A stretch of DNA of 64,000 nt from Clostridiales bacterium (GTDB taxonomy: Bacteria > Bacillota > Clostridia > Christensenellales > Aristaeellaceae): positions 1 through 64,000 of the forward strand of contig SFIM01000002.1 of NCBI GenBank assembly GCA_004556155.1, read 5' to 3'. Below the pieces are notes generated by a model that saw only the letters and a program-made list of their open reading frames with translations, was not told the origin of the DNA and ran no database searches. This document shows, piece by piece, positions 53,453 through 62,046 of the stretch (within the stretch, counting starts at the first letter, position 1; each line of letters begins with the position of its first letter). The translations under genes and the position numbers were made by a program.

Positions 53453-53944
53453 TCAAGCGCGGAAAAAGCAGCCCGCAACAGCGCAGCCCACAATCCATCC
53501 AAGCAGCGAGGCGGGAATGATATACCGGCTTTTTTTCACCCCAGCCGCCGCCAGATACAGCGCGCAGGTATACATCACCGTTTCGCCCGAGCCCATCATG
53601 GCGCTGGCAACCAGCCCCATGCGGCTGTCCGGGCCATACTGGCGCAGAATATCCGCCAGCATTCCCAGCGAAGCCGAGCCGCTCAATGGGCGCAGCAGCA
53701 GCAACGGCATTACCCCTTCAGGCAACCCCAGCCAGGCAGCCACAGGCGCTAACGCGCCGCACAGCGCATGCATCAGGCCGCTTGCCTCCAGCATACGCAG
53801 GGCAACGAAAATCGCCGCCAGCCCAGGCAGAATGCGCATCGCCGTCTCCATGCCCTCCCGAGCCCCGGCGGTAAAGGCTGTATACACCTCAACACGGCGA
53901 ATCATCGCAATCACCATGGCAATCGCCAGCAGCCAGGCCGTCAT
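53453..53944 (-). CDS. spmB: Spore maturation protein B
   Basis: A 163-residue membrane protein with several helices and a nucleoside-recognition (Gate) domain. VYTAFTAGAREGMETAMRILP and RPLSGSASLGMLADILRQYGPDS are typical, and MGSGETVMYTCALYLAAAGV is the family's best-conserved segment. With SpmA it is needed for normal spore-core dehydration in relatives. It overlaps spmA by 4 nt (ATGA). Confidence 0.93.
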   Translation of the reverse strand: MTAWLLAIAMVIAMIRRVEVYTAFTAGAREGMETAMRILPGLAAIFVALRMLEASGLMHALCGALAPVAAWLGLPEGVMPLLLLRPLSGSASLGMLADILRQYGPDSRMGLVASAMMGSGETVMYTCALYLAAAGVKKSRYIIPASLLGWIVGCAVAGCFFRA

Positions 53945-54510
53945 TGGCGGCGCTTCCTTTCGCACAGCCAGCACACTGCCATGCCCACCGCCGTGGCCGA
54001 CGTGCTGGCAACAAGCGTAGGCAGGACGATGGTTTCCGGCGCGGCGCTGCCCGCCGCATAGCGCATCGCAATCACCGAGGATGGGTACAGCTGCACGGAG
54101 GTTGCATTGATCACCAGCAGCATGCACAGCGGTGCGCTGGCGGCAATCTGCCCCGCGGGCTGCAATAGCCTTGCTGCGCGCAGCCCCATGGGCGTAGCCG
54201 CATTGCCCATGCCCAGCATATTGGCCGATAGGTTCAGTGCCGTCGCGCCCAGCGCATCCTCGCCAGCCTGACTCCCAAACACCCAGCGCAGCGGCCTTTT
54301 CAGCCAGCGCACCAGCGCACGCACGGTCCCAGCCTCCTCCAGCAGCTTCATTACCCCACCGAAGAGCATAAAACCGCCCAGCAGCCCCAGCACGGTTTGC
54401 AGCGCATCCCCGCCCGCCTGCACGGCTGCGTGCGTAACGGCATCCAGATTACCCCCAATCGCCGCGTAGCCAAACGCCGCCGCGATCATAATGCAAAAAA
54501 CCGCGTTCAT
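53941..54510 (-). CDS. spmA: Spore maturation protein A
   Basis: A 189-residue membrane protein of the Gate family. The first helix is VFCIMIAAAFGYAAIGG; the segment LNLSANMLGMGNAATPMGLR is diagnostic, with VINATSVQLYPSSVIA further on. The ATG at 54510 gives the usual start before the first helix; its ribosome binding site is weak. An upstream palindrome near 54567-54586 lies between it and abrB. Confidence 0.93.
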   Translation of the reverse strand: MNAVFCIMIAAAFGYAAIGGNLDAVTHAAVQAGGDALQTVLGLLGGFMLFGGVMKLLEEAGTVRALVRWLKRPLRWVFGSQAGEDALGATALNLSANMLGMGNAATPMGLRAARLLQPAGQIAASAPLCMLLVINATSVQLYPSSVIAMRYAAGSAAPETIVLPTLVASTSATAVGMAVCWLCERKRRQ

Positions 54511-54566
54511 GCCTTTCACCGCCATAAATGAACAGATTTTGAACGTGCTGTAAAACTTTCTATAAA

Positions 54567-54586
54567 CTGTCAATTTGCATTGACAG
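54567..54586. promoter_or_regulatory. Palindrome overlapping the abrB -35 box
   Basis: CTGTCAA and TTGACAG flank a 6-nt centre. The right arm contains the TTGACA -35 of the abrB promoter, so a dimeric regulator could repress abrB and perhaps spmA. Self-control by the AbrB-type protein is possible. Confidence 0.45.
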
Positions 54587-54609
54587 AAGGCTGAATCTGC
54601 CTGTAAAAT
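54580..54609 (+). promoter_or_regulatory. Promoter of the AbrB-type gene
   Basis: TTGACA (54580-54585), an 18-bp spacer and TAAAAT (54604-54609). Confidence 0.7.
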
Positions 54610-54661
54610 AAAATCGCGCCGTGAAGAAACGCCGCATCTTCTTCAAAGGAGGAAAACCGCC

Positions 54662-54904
54662 ATGAAATCTACCGGTATTGTACGCAAATTGGACGAGCTG
54701 GGCCGCGTTGTGCTGCCCATTGAGCTGCGCCGCACCATGGATCTGAACATCCATGACACGGTGGAGATTTTTGTTGAGGACGATAAAATCATCCTGAAAA
54801 AGTATCACCCCGCCTGCATCTTCTGCGGGGACGCGCGCGACGTAACCACCTTCAAGGGCAAGCTGGTGTGTGTCAACTGCCTGCGTGAGCTGCAGGGTCG
54901 TTGA
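54662..54904 (+). CDS. abrB: AbrB family transition-state regulator with C-terminal Cys cluster
   Basis: An 80-residue DNA-binding protein. The swapped-hairpin domain (residues 1-48) reads KSTGIVRKLDELGRVVLPIE and LKKYHPA and is close to Bacillus AbrB/Abh. The C-terminal part differs: CIFCGDARD and LVCVNCLREL give two CxxC pairs that look like a zinc ribbon. AbrB-type proteins repress post-exponential genes before sporulation. AAAGGAGGA precedes the ATG. It diverges from spmA. Confidence 0.88.
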   Translation: MKSTGIVRKLDELGRVVLPIELRRTMDLNIHDTVEIFVEDDKIILKKYHPACIFCGDARDVTTFKGKLVCVNCLRELQGR

Positions 54905-54947
54905 CCGTTCAATTTGTATTATGACGCGCCGCAGAGCAATATGCAAA

Positions 54948-54987
54948 GGGGCTGTCTCATGGTAAGTGAGACAGCCCCCGCTTTTTT
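54948..54987 (+). terminator. Terminator of the AbrB-type gene
   Basis: GGGGCTGTCTCA pairs perfectly with TGAGACAGCCCC around a 7-nt loop, followed by CGCTTTTTT. It may also serve the convergent PHP gene. Confidence 0.9.
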
Positions 54988-54995
54988 GTTTTGGA

Positions 54996-55676
54996 TTACT
55001 TGTGCATCACGATGGCCTTGCCTGTGCGGATGGCTTCGCACAGCTCCGCATAGCTTTCGGCCTTCTTTTCCAGGGCGATATACCCGCGCGCAGTCTCATC
55101 CACATGGTGCGCGTCCGAGCCGCCCGTCATGGGCATATTGTGCTTTTGGGCATAGGCCAGGGCCATATCGTTTTCCTCCTGGCTGGAATTGCCGCCATTG
55201 AACACCTCGATAGCGTCGGCAATGCCCTCGCGCTCCACATAAGGCTTTTTGATATACCAAGCGCGGCGATATGGATGCGCACGCACCAGAATGCCGCCCG
55301 CAGCATGCACCGCATCGCGGTACTTTTCAATGTCGTAGCGCTCAAGCCACGGATGATCGTACAGGAACTGTGGGCTCAGGCCCAGCGTCAGGTAATCCTC
55401 GGCGTTGTCCTGATAAGTCAGCTCCCATCCGCAGTAAACCGTCAAGCCCAGCTTTTCGCCCGCTTCCAGCGCGGCGTAATAGCCAGCCAGCTGCTTTTCC
55501 ACGCGGCGGTTCCAATCGGTCTCAGGCTCGGCATGGGACTGCACGTTCATCAGATGATCAGTTACCACCACGCCTGTAAAGCCCTTTTGCTTATAGGCGG
55601 CCACCATGTCCGCCGCCGGGCTTTTGCCGCAGCGGCTGGTATCGCTGGTGTGCATATGCAGCTCATAATAGTACAT
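54996..55676 (-). CDS. PHP-domain phosphoesterase
   Basis: A 226-residue protein with the metal sites of a PHP domain: YYYELHMHTSDTSRCG at the start, VVVTDHL near 37, CGWELTY near 82, VRAHPYRR near 130 and TGGSDAHHVDE near 185. Smaller than the PHP protein at the left of the window and not close to it. It begins 1 nt after pmbA, so it is last in the HAD-tldD-pmbA-PHP operon. Substrate unknown. Confidence 0.83.
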   Translation of the reverse strand: MYYYELHMHTSDTSRCGKSPAADMVAAYKQKGFTGVVVTDHLMNVQSHAEPETDWNRRVEKQLAGYYAALEAGEKLGLTVYCGWELTYQDNAEDYLTLGLSPQFLYDHPWLERYDIEKYRDAVHAAGGILVRAHPYRRAWYIKKPYVEREGIADAIEVFNGGNSSQEENDMALAYAQKHNMPMTGGSDAHHVDETARGYIALEKKAESYAELCEAIRTGKAIVMHK

Positions 55677-55677
55677 A

Positions 55678-57024
55678 TTACTTGCCCGCCACCGTCATTT
55701 CGCCCACATCCACAGAGGGGCTGCCATAGCTGGATCTAAAGAACTCCAGATCGCTGCCAACCTCGCGGATATTCTTGAGCATGGTATAGAAGTTGCCCGC
55801 CACGGTAATCTGCTCCACCGCGCGGCCCTTGCGGCCGTTCTCGATGGTGTAGCCCTTGGACAGCAGGGAGAAATCGCCGCTGACCGGATTGGCGCCCGCG
55901 TGCATGCCGCTCATTTCAGTGATAACCAGACCCTCGCCGATGGAGGCCATCATTTCCTCCAGCGTGCGCTTGCCGGGCTTAAAGTAGAAGTTGCTGGGCT
56001 CCACGGTAATGGGCGAAGCATAGCCATACTTGCTGGCGTTGCCGGTGCTGCGCACGCCAGCCTTGCGCGCGGTCTTGAGGTTGTGCAGCAGGGTGGTCAG
56101 GCGGCCGTTTTCAATCACAGCCTTCACCTGGGTGGCCACACCCTCCGCGTCAAAGGGAGAGGAAGCCTCGCCGCCCTTGAGGTGCGGATCATCCATCAGG
56201 GTGACGCACTCGGCGGCAATCGTCTCGCCCTCGCGGCCAGCCAGCAGAGACATGCCCTGCTGCGCCTGATCGGCGGAGAAGATATCGCTAAAAGTAGCCA
56301 GCAAATCAGGCATGCAATGCTTATCAATAATCAGCCGATAGGTGCCGCTGGGCACGGGGGCGGCATTCAGATTGAACAGCGCCTCTTCCACCGCTTCATC
56401 AGCCATTTTCTTGGGCGATATTTTGCTGAAATCACGGTCGCACGCCAGACCCATGCCGGTGGACACGCGCTCGCCATCGCGGGCAATGACGGAAATATAC
56501 GCCACAGCCATATTGTCGCGGCTGCTCAGATCCAGACCATAGCTGTTTACGATATGCACAGCGGAGGAGCTGGTCGAAATCATGTTGCGCTGTACCTGCT
56601 TAATGCGCGGATCGCCGCTGTTCATGGCGCACTTTTCGGTTTCCAGCAGAAGCTTAAGCTTTTGCTCCTCGGTCACTTCGTCCAGAGAGGGCGCGTAGTT
56701 ATCTACCTGGGGATAGCTTTCATCGCCATGGTAGATTTCCTGCACCGCGTCATCCTCCACCAGCTCGGCGCTTTCGATGACGGCGCGAATCAGCATGGCA
56801 ATCGCATCGTCATCGTAGGCTTCAGTGGAAGCGTAGCCCATCTTGCCATGATACAGACCGCGCAAAGAAAGGCCGCTGCGGCTGCTGACGGCATAGTCCG
56901 TAATCTCTCCCGTGGTGCTCATCGCGCGGAAGCTGTCATGATCCGACGTATATACTTCGGCCGCCTCTATGCCGTCTTCCAGCGCGGCCTTGAGCAGCTT
57001 TTCAATAAATACATTCTTTTCCAT
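55678..57024 (-). CDS. pmbA: TldD/PmbA family protein, PmbA (TldE) subunit
   Basis: A 448-residue protein, the non-catalytic partner in TldD/TldE proteases. Near the start, EAAEVYTSDHDSFRAMS; in the C-terminal half, NLKTARKAGVRSTGNASKYG and EMSGMHAGANPVSGDFSLLS are conserved PmbA features. It lacks the HExxxH zinc motif. The ATG at 57024 is 8 nt from AGGAGG; that at 57030 is too close. In other bacteria the pair processes peptides such as microcins or degrades unfolded peptides. Confidence 0.9.
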   Translation of the reverse strand: MEKNVFIEKLLKAALEDGIEAAEVYTSDHDSFRAMSTTGEITDYAVSSRSGLSLRGLYHGKMGYASTEAYDDDAIAMLIRAVIESAELVEDDAVQEIYHGDESYPQVDNYAPSLDEVTEEQKLKLLLETEKCAMNSGDPRIKQVQRNMISTSSSAVHIVNSYGLDLSSRDNMAVAYISVIARDGERVSTGMGLACDRDFSKISPKKMADEAVEEALFNLNAAPVPSGTYRLIIDKHCMPDLLATFSDIFSADQAQQGMSLLAGREGETIAAECVTLMDDPHLKGGEASSPFDAEGVATQVKAVIENGRLTTLLHNLKTARKAGVRSTGNASKYGYASPITVEPSNFYFKPGKRTLEEMMASIGEGLVITEMSGMHAGANPVSGDFSLLSKGYTIENGRKGRAVEQITVAGNFYTMLKNIREVGSDLEFFRSSYGSPSVDVGEMTVAGK

Positions 57025-57037
57025 TTGCATTTCCTCC

Positions 57038-58417
57038 TTAGCGGCCGCCCACGGTGATGGAGCTGACGCGGATCATGGGCTGACCGACGTTGGTGGGCAC
57101 ACTGCCGCTGAGCGAGCCGCACATACCCTGGGCCATCTGCATATCCTTGCCCACGCGGTCGATCTTGGTCAGGATCTCGCTGCCGCGGCCAATCAGGGAC
57201 GCGCCGCGCACGGGATGGACGATCTTGCCGCCCTTGACCAGATAACCCTCGCTGACGGCGAAATTGAACTCGCCCGTGGCGGGATTGACCGAGCCGCCGC
57301 CCATGGATTTGGCGTACAGGCCGTCGCCCATGGTTGCGATGATTTCATCGTTATCGTCATTGCCAGCAGCAATGTAGGTATTGCGCATGCGGGAAGTGGG
57401 CGCGAAAGAATAATCCTGACGGCGCGCGCTGCCGGTGGGTTGCATTTGCATGCGGCGGCCGTTCAGGCGGTCAATCATGTAGTTCTTGAGCACGCCATTT
57501 TCAATCAGCACCAGTCTGGTGGTGGGCGTGCCTTCGTCGTCAATGTTCTCGCTGCCCCATTCGTTGGGCATGGTGCCATCGTCAATGGCCGTTACACAGT
57601 CCGCCGCGATCTTCTGGCCCAGCTTGCCCGCAAATTCGCTGGCGCCGACGGCCACGCTGGTGGCCTCCAGGCTGTGGCCGCAGGCTTCATGGAAGATGAC
57701 ACCGCCAAAGCCGTTATCGATGACCACGGGCATGATACCCGCCGGGCAGACGGGCGCGTGCAGCATGGTGATGGCCTGCTTGGCCGCCTTGTGCGCCGCC
57801 GCCTCGGGATCGATGCGGCTGTCGAAGATTTCAAAGCCCTGCAGCGCGCCGGGATTGGAGGTGCCGGTCTGGTTCTCCGTACCGTTGCTGGCGATGGCGG
57901 AAATGGACATGCGGGTGTAGACGCGGGTATCGCTGGTATACAGGCCGTCGCTATTGGCAATCCACACGCGCTGCTCGCTGTCGGTATAACGGATCATGCC
58001 CTGCACAACCTCATCATACTGGGACAAAACGCCCTGCGCCGCGCGCATTTTTTCAATTTTGCGCGCCGTTTTCACCTGCGAAGGCAGGATGGCAATGGGA
58101 TGGCAGTTGACATATTCCGTCGCGCGCAGCGGCTGTGCGGTCACACGGCTGTCGGCATGCAGCGCGCTGGCGGCGCGGCGGGCGCAAGCCAGCAGGCCCT
58201 CGCGGGTGGTGTCATTGGTGTACACATACACCCCGCGCAGGCCCAGATACACGCGAACGCCCGCGCCGTGCAGGCGGCCGCTATTGATGCTTTCCACCTT
58301 GCCAGAGCGCATCATCACGCCGTTATTCAGTCTATCCTCATAGAAAATCTCGGCAAAATCGCCGCCGGTAGACAACGCGCAGTCGATAACCTCCTGCGCA
58401 ATTTTTTGATCCAGCAT
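57038..58417 (-). CDS. tldD: TldD family metallopeptidase
   Basis: A 459-residue zinc protease subunit. The metal motif is IFHEACGHSLEA (HExxxH) near residue 250, with a third ligand likely in the C-terminal QGMCGSLSG region. DFAEIFYEDR near the start and GEFNFAVSEGYLVKGG near 385 are conserved. It pairs with PmbA just downstream. An active pair is expected since both key regions are intact. Confidence 0.93.
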   Translation of the reverse strand: MLDQKIAQEVIDCALSTGGDFAEIFYEDRLNNGVMMRSGKVESINSGRLHGAGVRVYLGLRGVYVYTNDTTREGLLACARRAASALHADSRVTAQPLRATEYVNCHPIAILPSQVKTARKIEKMRAAQGVLSQYDEVVQGMIRYTDSEQRVWIANSDGLYTSDTRVYTRMSISAIASNGTENQTGTSNPGALQGFEIFDSRIDPEAAAHKAAKQAITMLHAPVCPAGIMPVVIDNGFGGVIFHEACGHSLEATSVAVGASEFAGKLGQKIAADCVTAIDDGTMPNEWGSENIDDEGTPTTRLVLIENGVLKNYMIDRLNGRRMQMQPTGSARRQDYSFAPTSRMRNTYIAAGNDDNDEIIATMGDGLYAKSMGGGSVNPATGEFNFAVSEGYLVKGGKIVHPVRGASLIGRGSEILTKIDRVGKDMQMAQGMCGSLSGSVPTNVGQPMIRVSSITVGGR

Positions 58418-58429
58418 GTTTACCTCCTG

Positions 58430-58999
58430 TTATTCCTTTGATGTTATAAAAACCGGCTGAGCGGCATCAGCGCCCACGAGCATGCACTTCATGCCCAGGC
58501 GCTGCGCCTCCCGGAGGGTTTCTTCATTGGCGGATACGCACAGGCACTCGCCGCAATCCATATGCAATCGCTTGGCCGCGGCTGATAGCTCACCCGTAGC
58601 CGCATCAAACAAATTGCGCAGCTTCAGCCTGCGCAGCAGCGATTCTGCATCAGACACCACGCTAACAGCCGCAACGGGCAGCCCCTCCTCCTGATACGCC
58701 TGTAGGGAAGCAAGGCCCTCGGGCAACAGCAGCTCATTCTGGTGCTGTTCAATCTCCTCTTCCAGCAGATCTCCCTGCCGGGCAAGCAGCGCCAGCTTTT
58801 CGGCCGGCTGATATAAGCGATGCGAGCGGGTCAGCATAATTTCAAGCGCCTGAGGCGCACGCGCGTGCGCCATCCTGTGCAGCAAGTTTTCATCGCATTG
58901 TATTCCCTGTTCTCTTGCCGTTTGACTCCAAGCCCGGATGCGGCACTCGCGTGTGGTCAGCAGCGTGCCTTCCAGATCGAAGATCACAGCCTTGGTCAC
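58430..58999 (-). CDS. HAD family hydrolase (phosphoglycolate-phosphatase-like)
   Basis: A 189-residue protein with VIFDLEGTLLTTRE at motif I. The second catalytic Asp is Glu (DLEGT for DxDGT), which usually lowers or changes phosphatase activity. VVSDAESLLRRL follows and CLCVSANEETLREAQRLGM replaces the usual GDxxxD motif IV. It may therefore be a weak phosphatase or a binding protein. GTG at 58999 starts directly before the first strand; AAAGGA is about 12 nt upstream. First gene of the tldD operon. Confidence 0.75.
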   Translation of the reverse strand: MTKAVIFDLEGTLLTTRECRIRAWSQTAREQGIQCDENLLHRMAHARAPQALEIMLTRSHRLYQPAEKLALLARQGDLLEEEIEQHQNELLLPEGLASLQAYQEEGLPVAAVSVVSDAESLLRRLKLRNLFDAATGELSAAAKRLHMDCGECLCVSANEETLREAQRLGMKCMLVGADAAQPVFITSKE

Positions 59000-59033
59000 C
59001 CGATCATACCATCCTTTCCAAATTGATACCAAT

Positions 59034-59062
59034 ATTATAACATATGTTCTCCATCGATTCAA
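59034..59062 (-). promoter_or_regulatory. Promoter of the HAD-tldD-pmbA-PHP operon
   Basis: TTGAAT (59062-59057), a 17-bp spacer and TATAAT (59039-59034) on the minus strand. ATTG-GTAT-CAAT surrounds the expected start site. Confidence 0.7.
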
Positions 59063-59075
59063 CCGCTAAAGCCGC

Positions 59076-59104
59076 TTGACAGGCAGGAGGCAAAAACGTA
59101 AAAT
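59076..59104 (+). promoter_or_regulatory. Promoter of the MazG-like gene
   Basis: TTGACA (59076-59081), a 17-bp spacer and TAAAAT (59099-59104), back to back with the HAD operon promoter. Confidence 0.75.
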
Positions 59105-59134
59105 GCAGATGAATTCCTGCAAGGAGGCAAATGC

Positions 59135-59467
59135 ATGAAGGTATACAACAAACTGGTGCGCGACCGCATTCCCGATATCATCCGCGCGGACGGTCATATT
59201 CCCCAATGCGAAACATTGGATACGGCGCGTTATCTGGACGCGCTGGAACAAAAACTGCTGGAAGAGGCCGCCGAATATCGCCAAACGCCCTGTATGGAGG
59301 AAATGGCCGACCTGATGGAAGTGATTGAAGCTATCTGCAAGGCACGCGGCTTTGATCCCGCCGCCCTGCAAGCCGTCAAGCAGGAAAAGGCTGCCAAGCG
59401 CGGCGCGTTTGAAAAACGTATTTTTCTGCACGCCGTGGCAGAGCCGGATGAGCTTTTAGACCGTTAA
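59135..59467 (+). CDS. MazG-like nucleoside triphosphate pyrophosphohydrolase
   Basis: A 110-residue all-helical protein beginning KVYNKLVRDRIPDIIRADG, with LLEEAAEYRQTPCMEEMADL carrying the ExxE...ExxD metal-binding pattern of the MazG/PRA-PH superfamily. It would hydrolyse non-canonical NTPs or a related substrate. It is not a histidine-pathway HisE by context. AAGGAGG precedes the ATG. Confidence 0.82.
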   Translation: MKVYNKLVRDRIPDIIRADGHIPQCETLDTARYLDALEQKLLEEAAEYRQTPCMEEMADLMEVIEAICKARGFDPAALQAVKQEKAAKRGAFEKRIFLHAVAEPDELLDR

Positions 59468-59543
59468 TGCATGCACCCGCTGCGATTGGGAGACACTACC
59501 TTGCGATAGCCACACTATCAAAGCATTGCAAGGAGGCAACGGC

Positions 59544-60011
59544 ATGTATACCATGATTCCCTTTCACGGCAGAATGCGCCGCGCGGGCGATTCCGCGCTG
59601 GACGATCGCTTTTTCCGCTCCCTGTTTGACATGAGCGACTGGATGGGCAGTGCGGGCTTCCGCGTGGATATCCGCGAAAACGACGCAAGCTATCTTTTGG
59701 AAGCCGAGCTGCCCGGCGTGGATGAAAAAGATATCGACCTGACGGTAGAAGATCACGAAATGACCATCAGCGCCAATCTGAACGCCGAGCGCCAGGATGA
59801 CCGCAACTGCTACAGTGAGCGCCGCTGCGGCCACGTCAGCCGCACATTCAGTCTGGAAGGCATCGATGAAAGCCACATCATCGCCAGCCACAAAAACGGC
59901 ATTCTCTACGTCACCCTGCCCAAGCTCAATCCCCAGGAAAAGACAAACGCCCGCCGTATCCGCATCAACGCCAACTGCGGACAGTGCGAGCATCACGACG
60001 ATATTCAGTAA
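59544..60011 (+). CDS. hsp20: Hsp20 / alpha-crystallin small heat-shock protein
   Basis: A 155-residue chaperone that holds unfolding proteins. A short N-terminal arm (MYTMIPFHGRMRRAG) is followed by the alpha-crystallin domain (about 40-135): FRVDIRENDASYLLEAELPG, the VDEKDIDLTV strand, and HKNGILYVTLPK, where GILYVTLP is the A-x-x-x-n-G-v-L hallmark. The C-terminal tail has many polar residues. GGAGG lies 7 nt before ATG 59544. No CIRCE element was found upstream. Confidence 0.9.
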   Translation: MYTMIPFHGRMRRAGDSALDDRFFRSLFDMSDWMGSAGFRVDIRENDASYLLEAELPGVDEKDIDLTVEDHEMTISANLNAERQDDRNCYSERRCGHVSRTFSLEGIDESHIIASHKNGILYVTLPKLNPQEKTNARRIRINANCGQCEHHDDIQ

Positions 60012-60026
60012 TTATCCGAAAACATA

Positions 60027-60060
60027 AAAGCGCCGCAGATCGAACGATCTGCGGCGCTTT
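60027..60060 (+). terminator. Terminator after hsp20
   Basis: AAAGCGCCGCAGATCG pairs perfectly with CGATCTGCGGCGCTTT around two bases. It separates convergent hsp20 and the solute-binding protein gene and can act both ways. Confidence 0.85.
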
Positions 60061-60070
60061 CATTTAGCCC

Positions 60071-61939
60071 TTAGGGCTGCACGTCATCACGATACGCATC
60101 CTCAATGGCTTCCGCCCAGCTGACGCGCTCACTCACCTTGAAGCTCTTAAGCCGCTTGGTGTAGTAATCATTGTAGTTATTGGAATAAACCGGGATGGCC
60201 GGCAGGATCTCAGCGTAGCGCTCCTGGAAAGCAATCCACTTGCGGCAGTAGCCCAGCAGATCTCCGGGAACGGTGCTGCTCATATCCTTGGCCAGCTGAT
60301 ACAGCTCTTCATCCGCGATGGCGGTGCGATTGCTTACGCCCTGCGCCGCATCATCCGGAGAGAAGGTGGCCGACGGATCGAAGCATACGCTAAAATTCGT
60401 CGCCAGGTAGATCATGTCACAGTCGCGCGCTTCCTGACGATAATAGAGCTTGAGCAGCTCAGCCATGGGCTTAGCCTGCAGCGTCAGCTCAATGCCAACC
60501 TGCGCCAGATTCTCAACCATATGAGCCTGCAGAGCATCGGCAATGGTATTGCCTTCGGGATAGACCAGCGAAAGCTTCAGCTGCACGGTCTGATCGCCCA
60601 CCAGCTTTTCCCGGATGCCATCGGCGTTCAGCGCCCAGCCATCCTGATCCAGCAGCGCCTTGGCAGCATCCAGATTCAGCGCATAGGTGGCCACATTGGC
60701 CAGGCTCAGGCTGTTCCAATCGGCCATAGTGGCGTTATAAGCGGCCTTTTCCTCATCACTGGCGGCATTGCTTACGCGCGCCACAGGAGCGGCCATCTTA
60801 CCGCTGACCAGCTGATAGACCCACTGGCCTACGCCATAGTAACCATCCACACGCTGACCATTCGCACCAACATAGCTGCTGACGATCGCGTCACGATCGG
60901 TGCAGTAGGCAATCGCCTGGCGCACCGCCTGGCTGCTGACCGCGCTGCTTTCACAGCAGAAGCTGATCATGCTCAGACCCGTGCGAGGATAAGAAACCTT
61001 GGCATATGCGTAGGGCAGCTTGTTGCCCTGTTCCACCGCGGAAGCGGAGGTCACCTTGGTCAGCAGATCCACCGTGCCGTTTTGCAGCTCGTCGATCATG
61101 GTATCGTTGCTGACAGTCTTGAACACAATACGCTTAATGGGCACCGTGTCGCGTTCCGCCAGCTTGTAATTGCGGTTCAGTTCAAACTCAGCCTGCGCGC
61201 CGTCATAGGACACCAGCGTATACATACCGCTGACCACAGAAGGATGGGTAACGTAGCCCGTCTGCGCATCCAGCATGGTGCCGCGCAGCACATCCGCCGT
61301 GAAGGCGCCGTCGATATACGCGCCTTCGCCGTCATCCTTCACCTGGCAGCCGGGAGCGATCACGCTGATGGGATAGGGCGCGTAATCCAGCAGACCCAGC
61401 TCATAGAAGAAGGGACGATACTCCGCGCTGACCGTGATGGCCAGGTGGGAATCGTTAAGCACGCGCACGCCCTTGAGAGCCTTCGCGCCGTCCTTGTAAT
61501 CCGCCGCGCCCAGCAGGCACGCGCCGCCATCGGCCGCGCCGCCAATTTCCGCCATCTGAGCGGAAGCGTTCAGCAGGATAGAGAATGCATAGTCGCGCGC
61601 CGTAATCGGCGTGCCATCGGAGTAACGCAGATCCTCGCACAGGGTCAGCGTATAGGTGCGATTGCCCTGGCTATCCTCGGTTTTCACCAGGCTGGTAACC
61701 ACACGGTCATTGAGCACGTAGCTGCCCTCATCGCCGTTCCATTTTACCAGATGATAGCCGTGCAGCAGCGTTTGCACATCCAGATCGCTGGTATTGCTGC
61801 CAAACGCCGGGGAGAAGAAGTTGCCGCTCAGGGCCGTGGTGGAACCCACCACCAGTTTGTTTTCCCGTCCGGCCGCCATCGCACCTACCGTACAGAACGC
61901 CAGCACCAGTGCAAGAAAACATGCCATTATTCTTTTCAT
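60071..61939 (-). CDS. Peptide-type ABC transporter substrate-binding protein (family 5)
   Basis: A 622-residue exported receptor. The signal MKRIMACFLALVLAFCTVGAMA has a Cys at position 7 but no lipobox at the cleavage site. Family-5 features: LSGNFFSPAFGSNTSDLDVQ, SDGTPITARDYAFSILL, VRQAIAYCTDRDAIVSSYVG, and a C-terminal WIAFQERYAEILPAIPVYSN. It is longer than usual OppA-like proteins. No permease or ATPase genes are adjacent, so it either uses a distant transporter or has another role. AAAGGA precedes the ATG. Confidence 0.85.
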   Translation of the reverse strand: MKRIMACFLALVLAFCTVGAMAAGRENKLVVGSTTALSGNFFSPAFGSNTSDLDVQTLLHGYHLVKWNGDEGSYVLNDRVVTSLVKTEDSQGNRTYTLTLCEDLRYSDGTPITARDYAFSILLNASAQMAEIGGAADGGACLLGAADYKDGAKALKGVRVLNDSHLAITVSAEYRPFFYELGLLDYAPYPISVIAPGCQVKDDGEGAYIDGAFTADVLRGTMLDAQTGYVTHPSVVSGMYTLVSYDGAQAEFELNRNYKLAERDTVPIKRIVFKTVSNDTMIDELQNGTVDLLTKVTSASAVEQGNKLPYAYAKVSYPRTGLSMISFCCESSAVSSQAVRQAIAYCTDRDAIVSSYVGANGQRVDGYYGVGQWVYQLVSGKMAAPVARVSNAASDEEKAAYNATMADWNSLSLANVATYALNLDAAKALLDQDGWALNADGIREKLVGDQTVQLKLSLVYPEGNTIADALQAHMVENLAQVGIELTLQAKPMAELLKLYYRQEARDCDMIYLATNFSVCFDPSATFSPDDAAQGVSNRTAIADEELYQLAKDMSSTVPGDLLGYCRKWIAFQERYAEILPAIPVYSNNYNDYYTKRLKSFKVSERVSWAEAIEDAYRDDVQP

Positions 61940-62006
61940 GGTTCTTTTCCTTTCTCTGTATCGGACAAATGTTTTCAAGTCTCTGTGAATCTCTCATTCA
62001 GGGATC

Positions 62007-62036
62007 TCCCCCGGCACGCATTGCTACGTGCCGGAG
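62007..62036 (-). other. Hairpin between the surface protein and solute-binding protein genes
   Basis: CCCTCCGGCACG pairs with CGTGCCGGGGG around an 8-nt loop. No T-run follows, so termination is doubtful; it may reduce read-through or stabilise mRNA ends. Confidence 0.5.
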
Positions 62037-62046
62037 GGAAATCCGC

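Noticed and set aside
59468..59543. CIRCE or other heat-shock operator before hsp20
   Set aside because: Only a short GATAG/CTATC inverted repeat is present; the CIRCE sequence is absent and no good promoter was found.
62007..62036. Intrinsic terminator for the surface protein gene
   Set aside because: The stem is strong but no T-run follows on the minus strand, so it is listed only as a hairpin.
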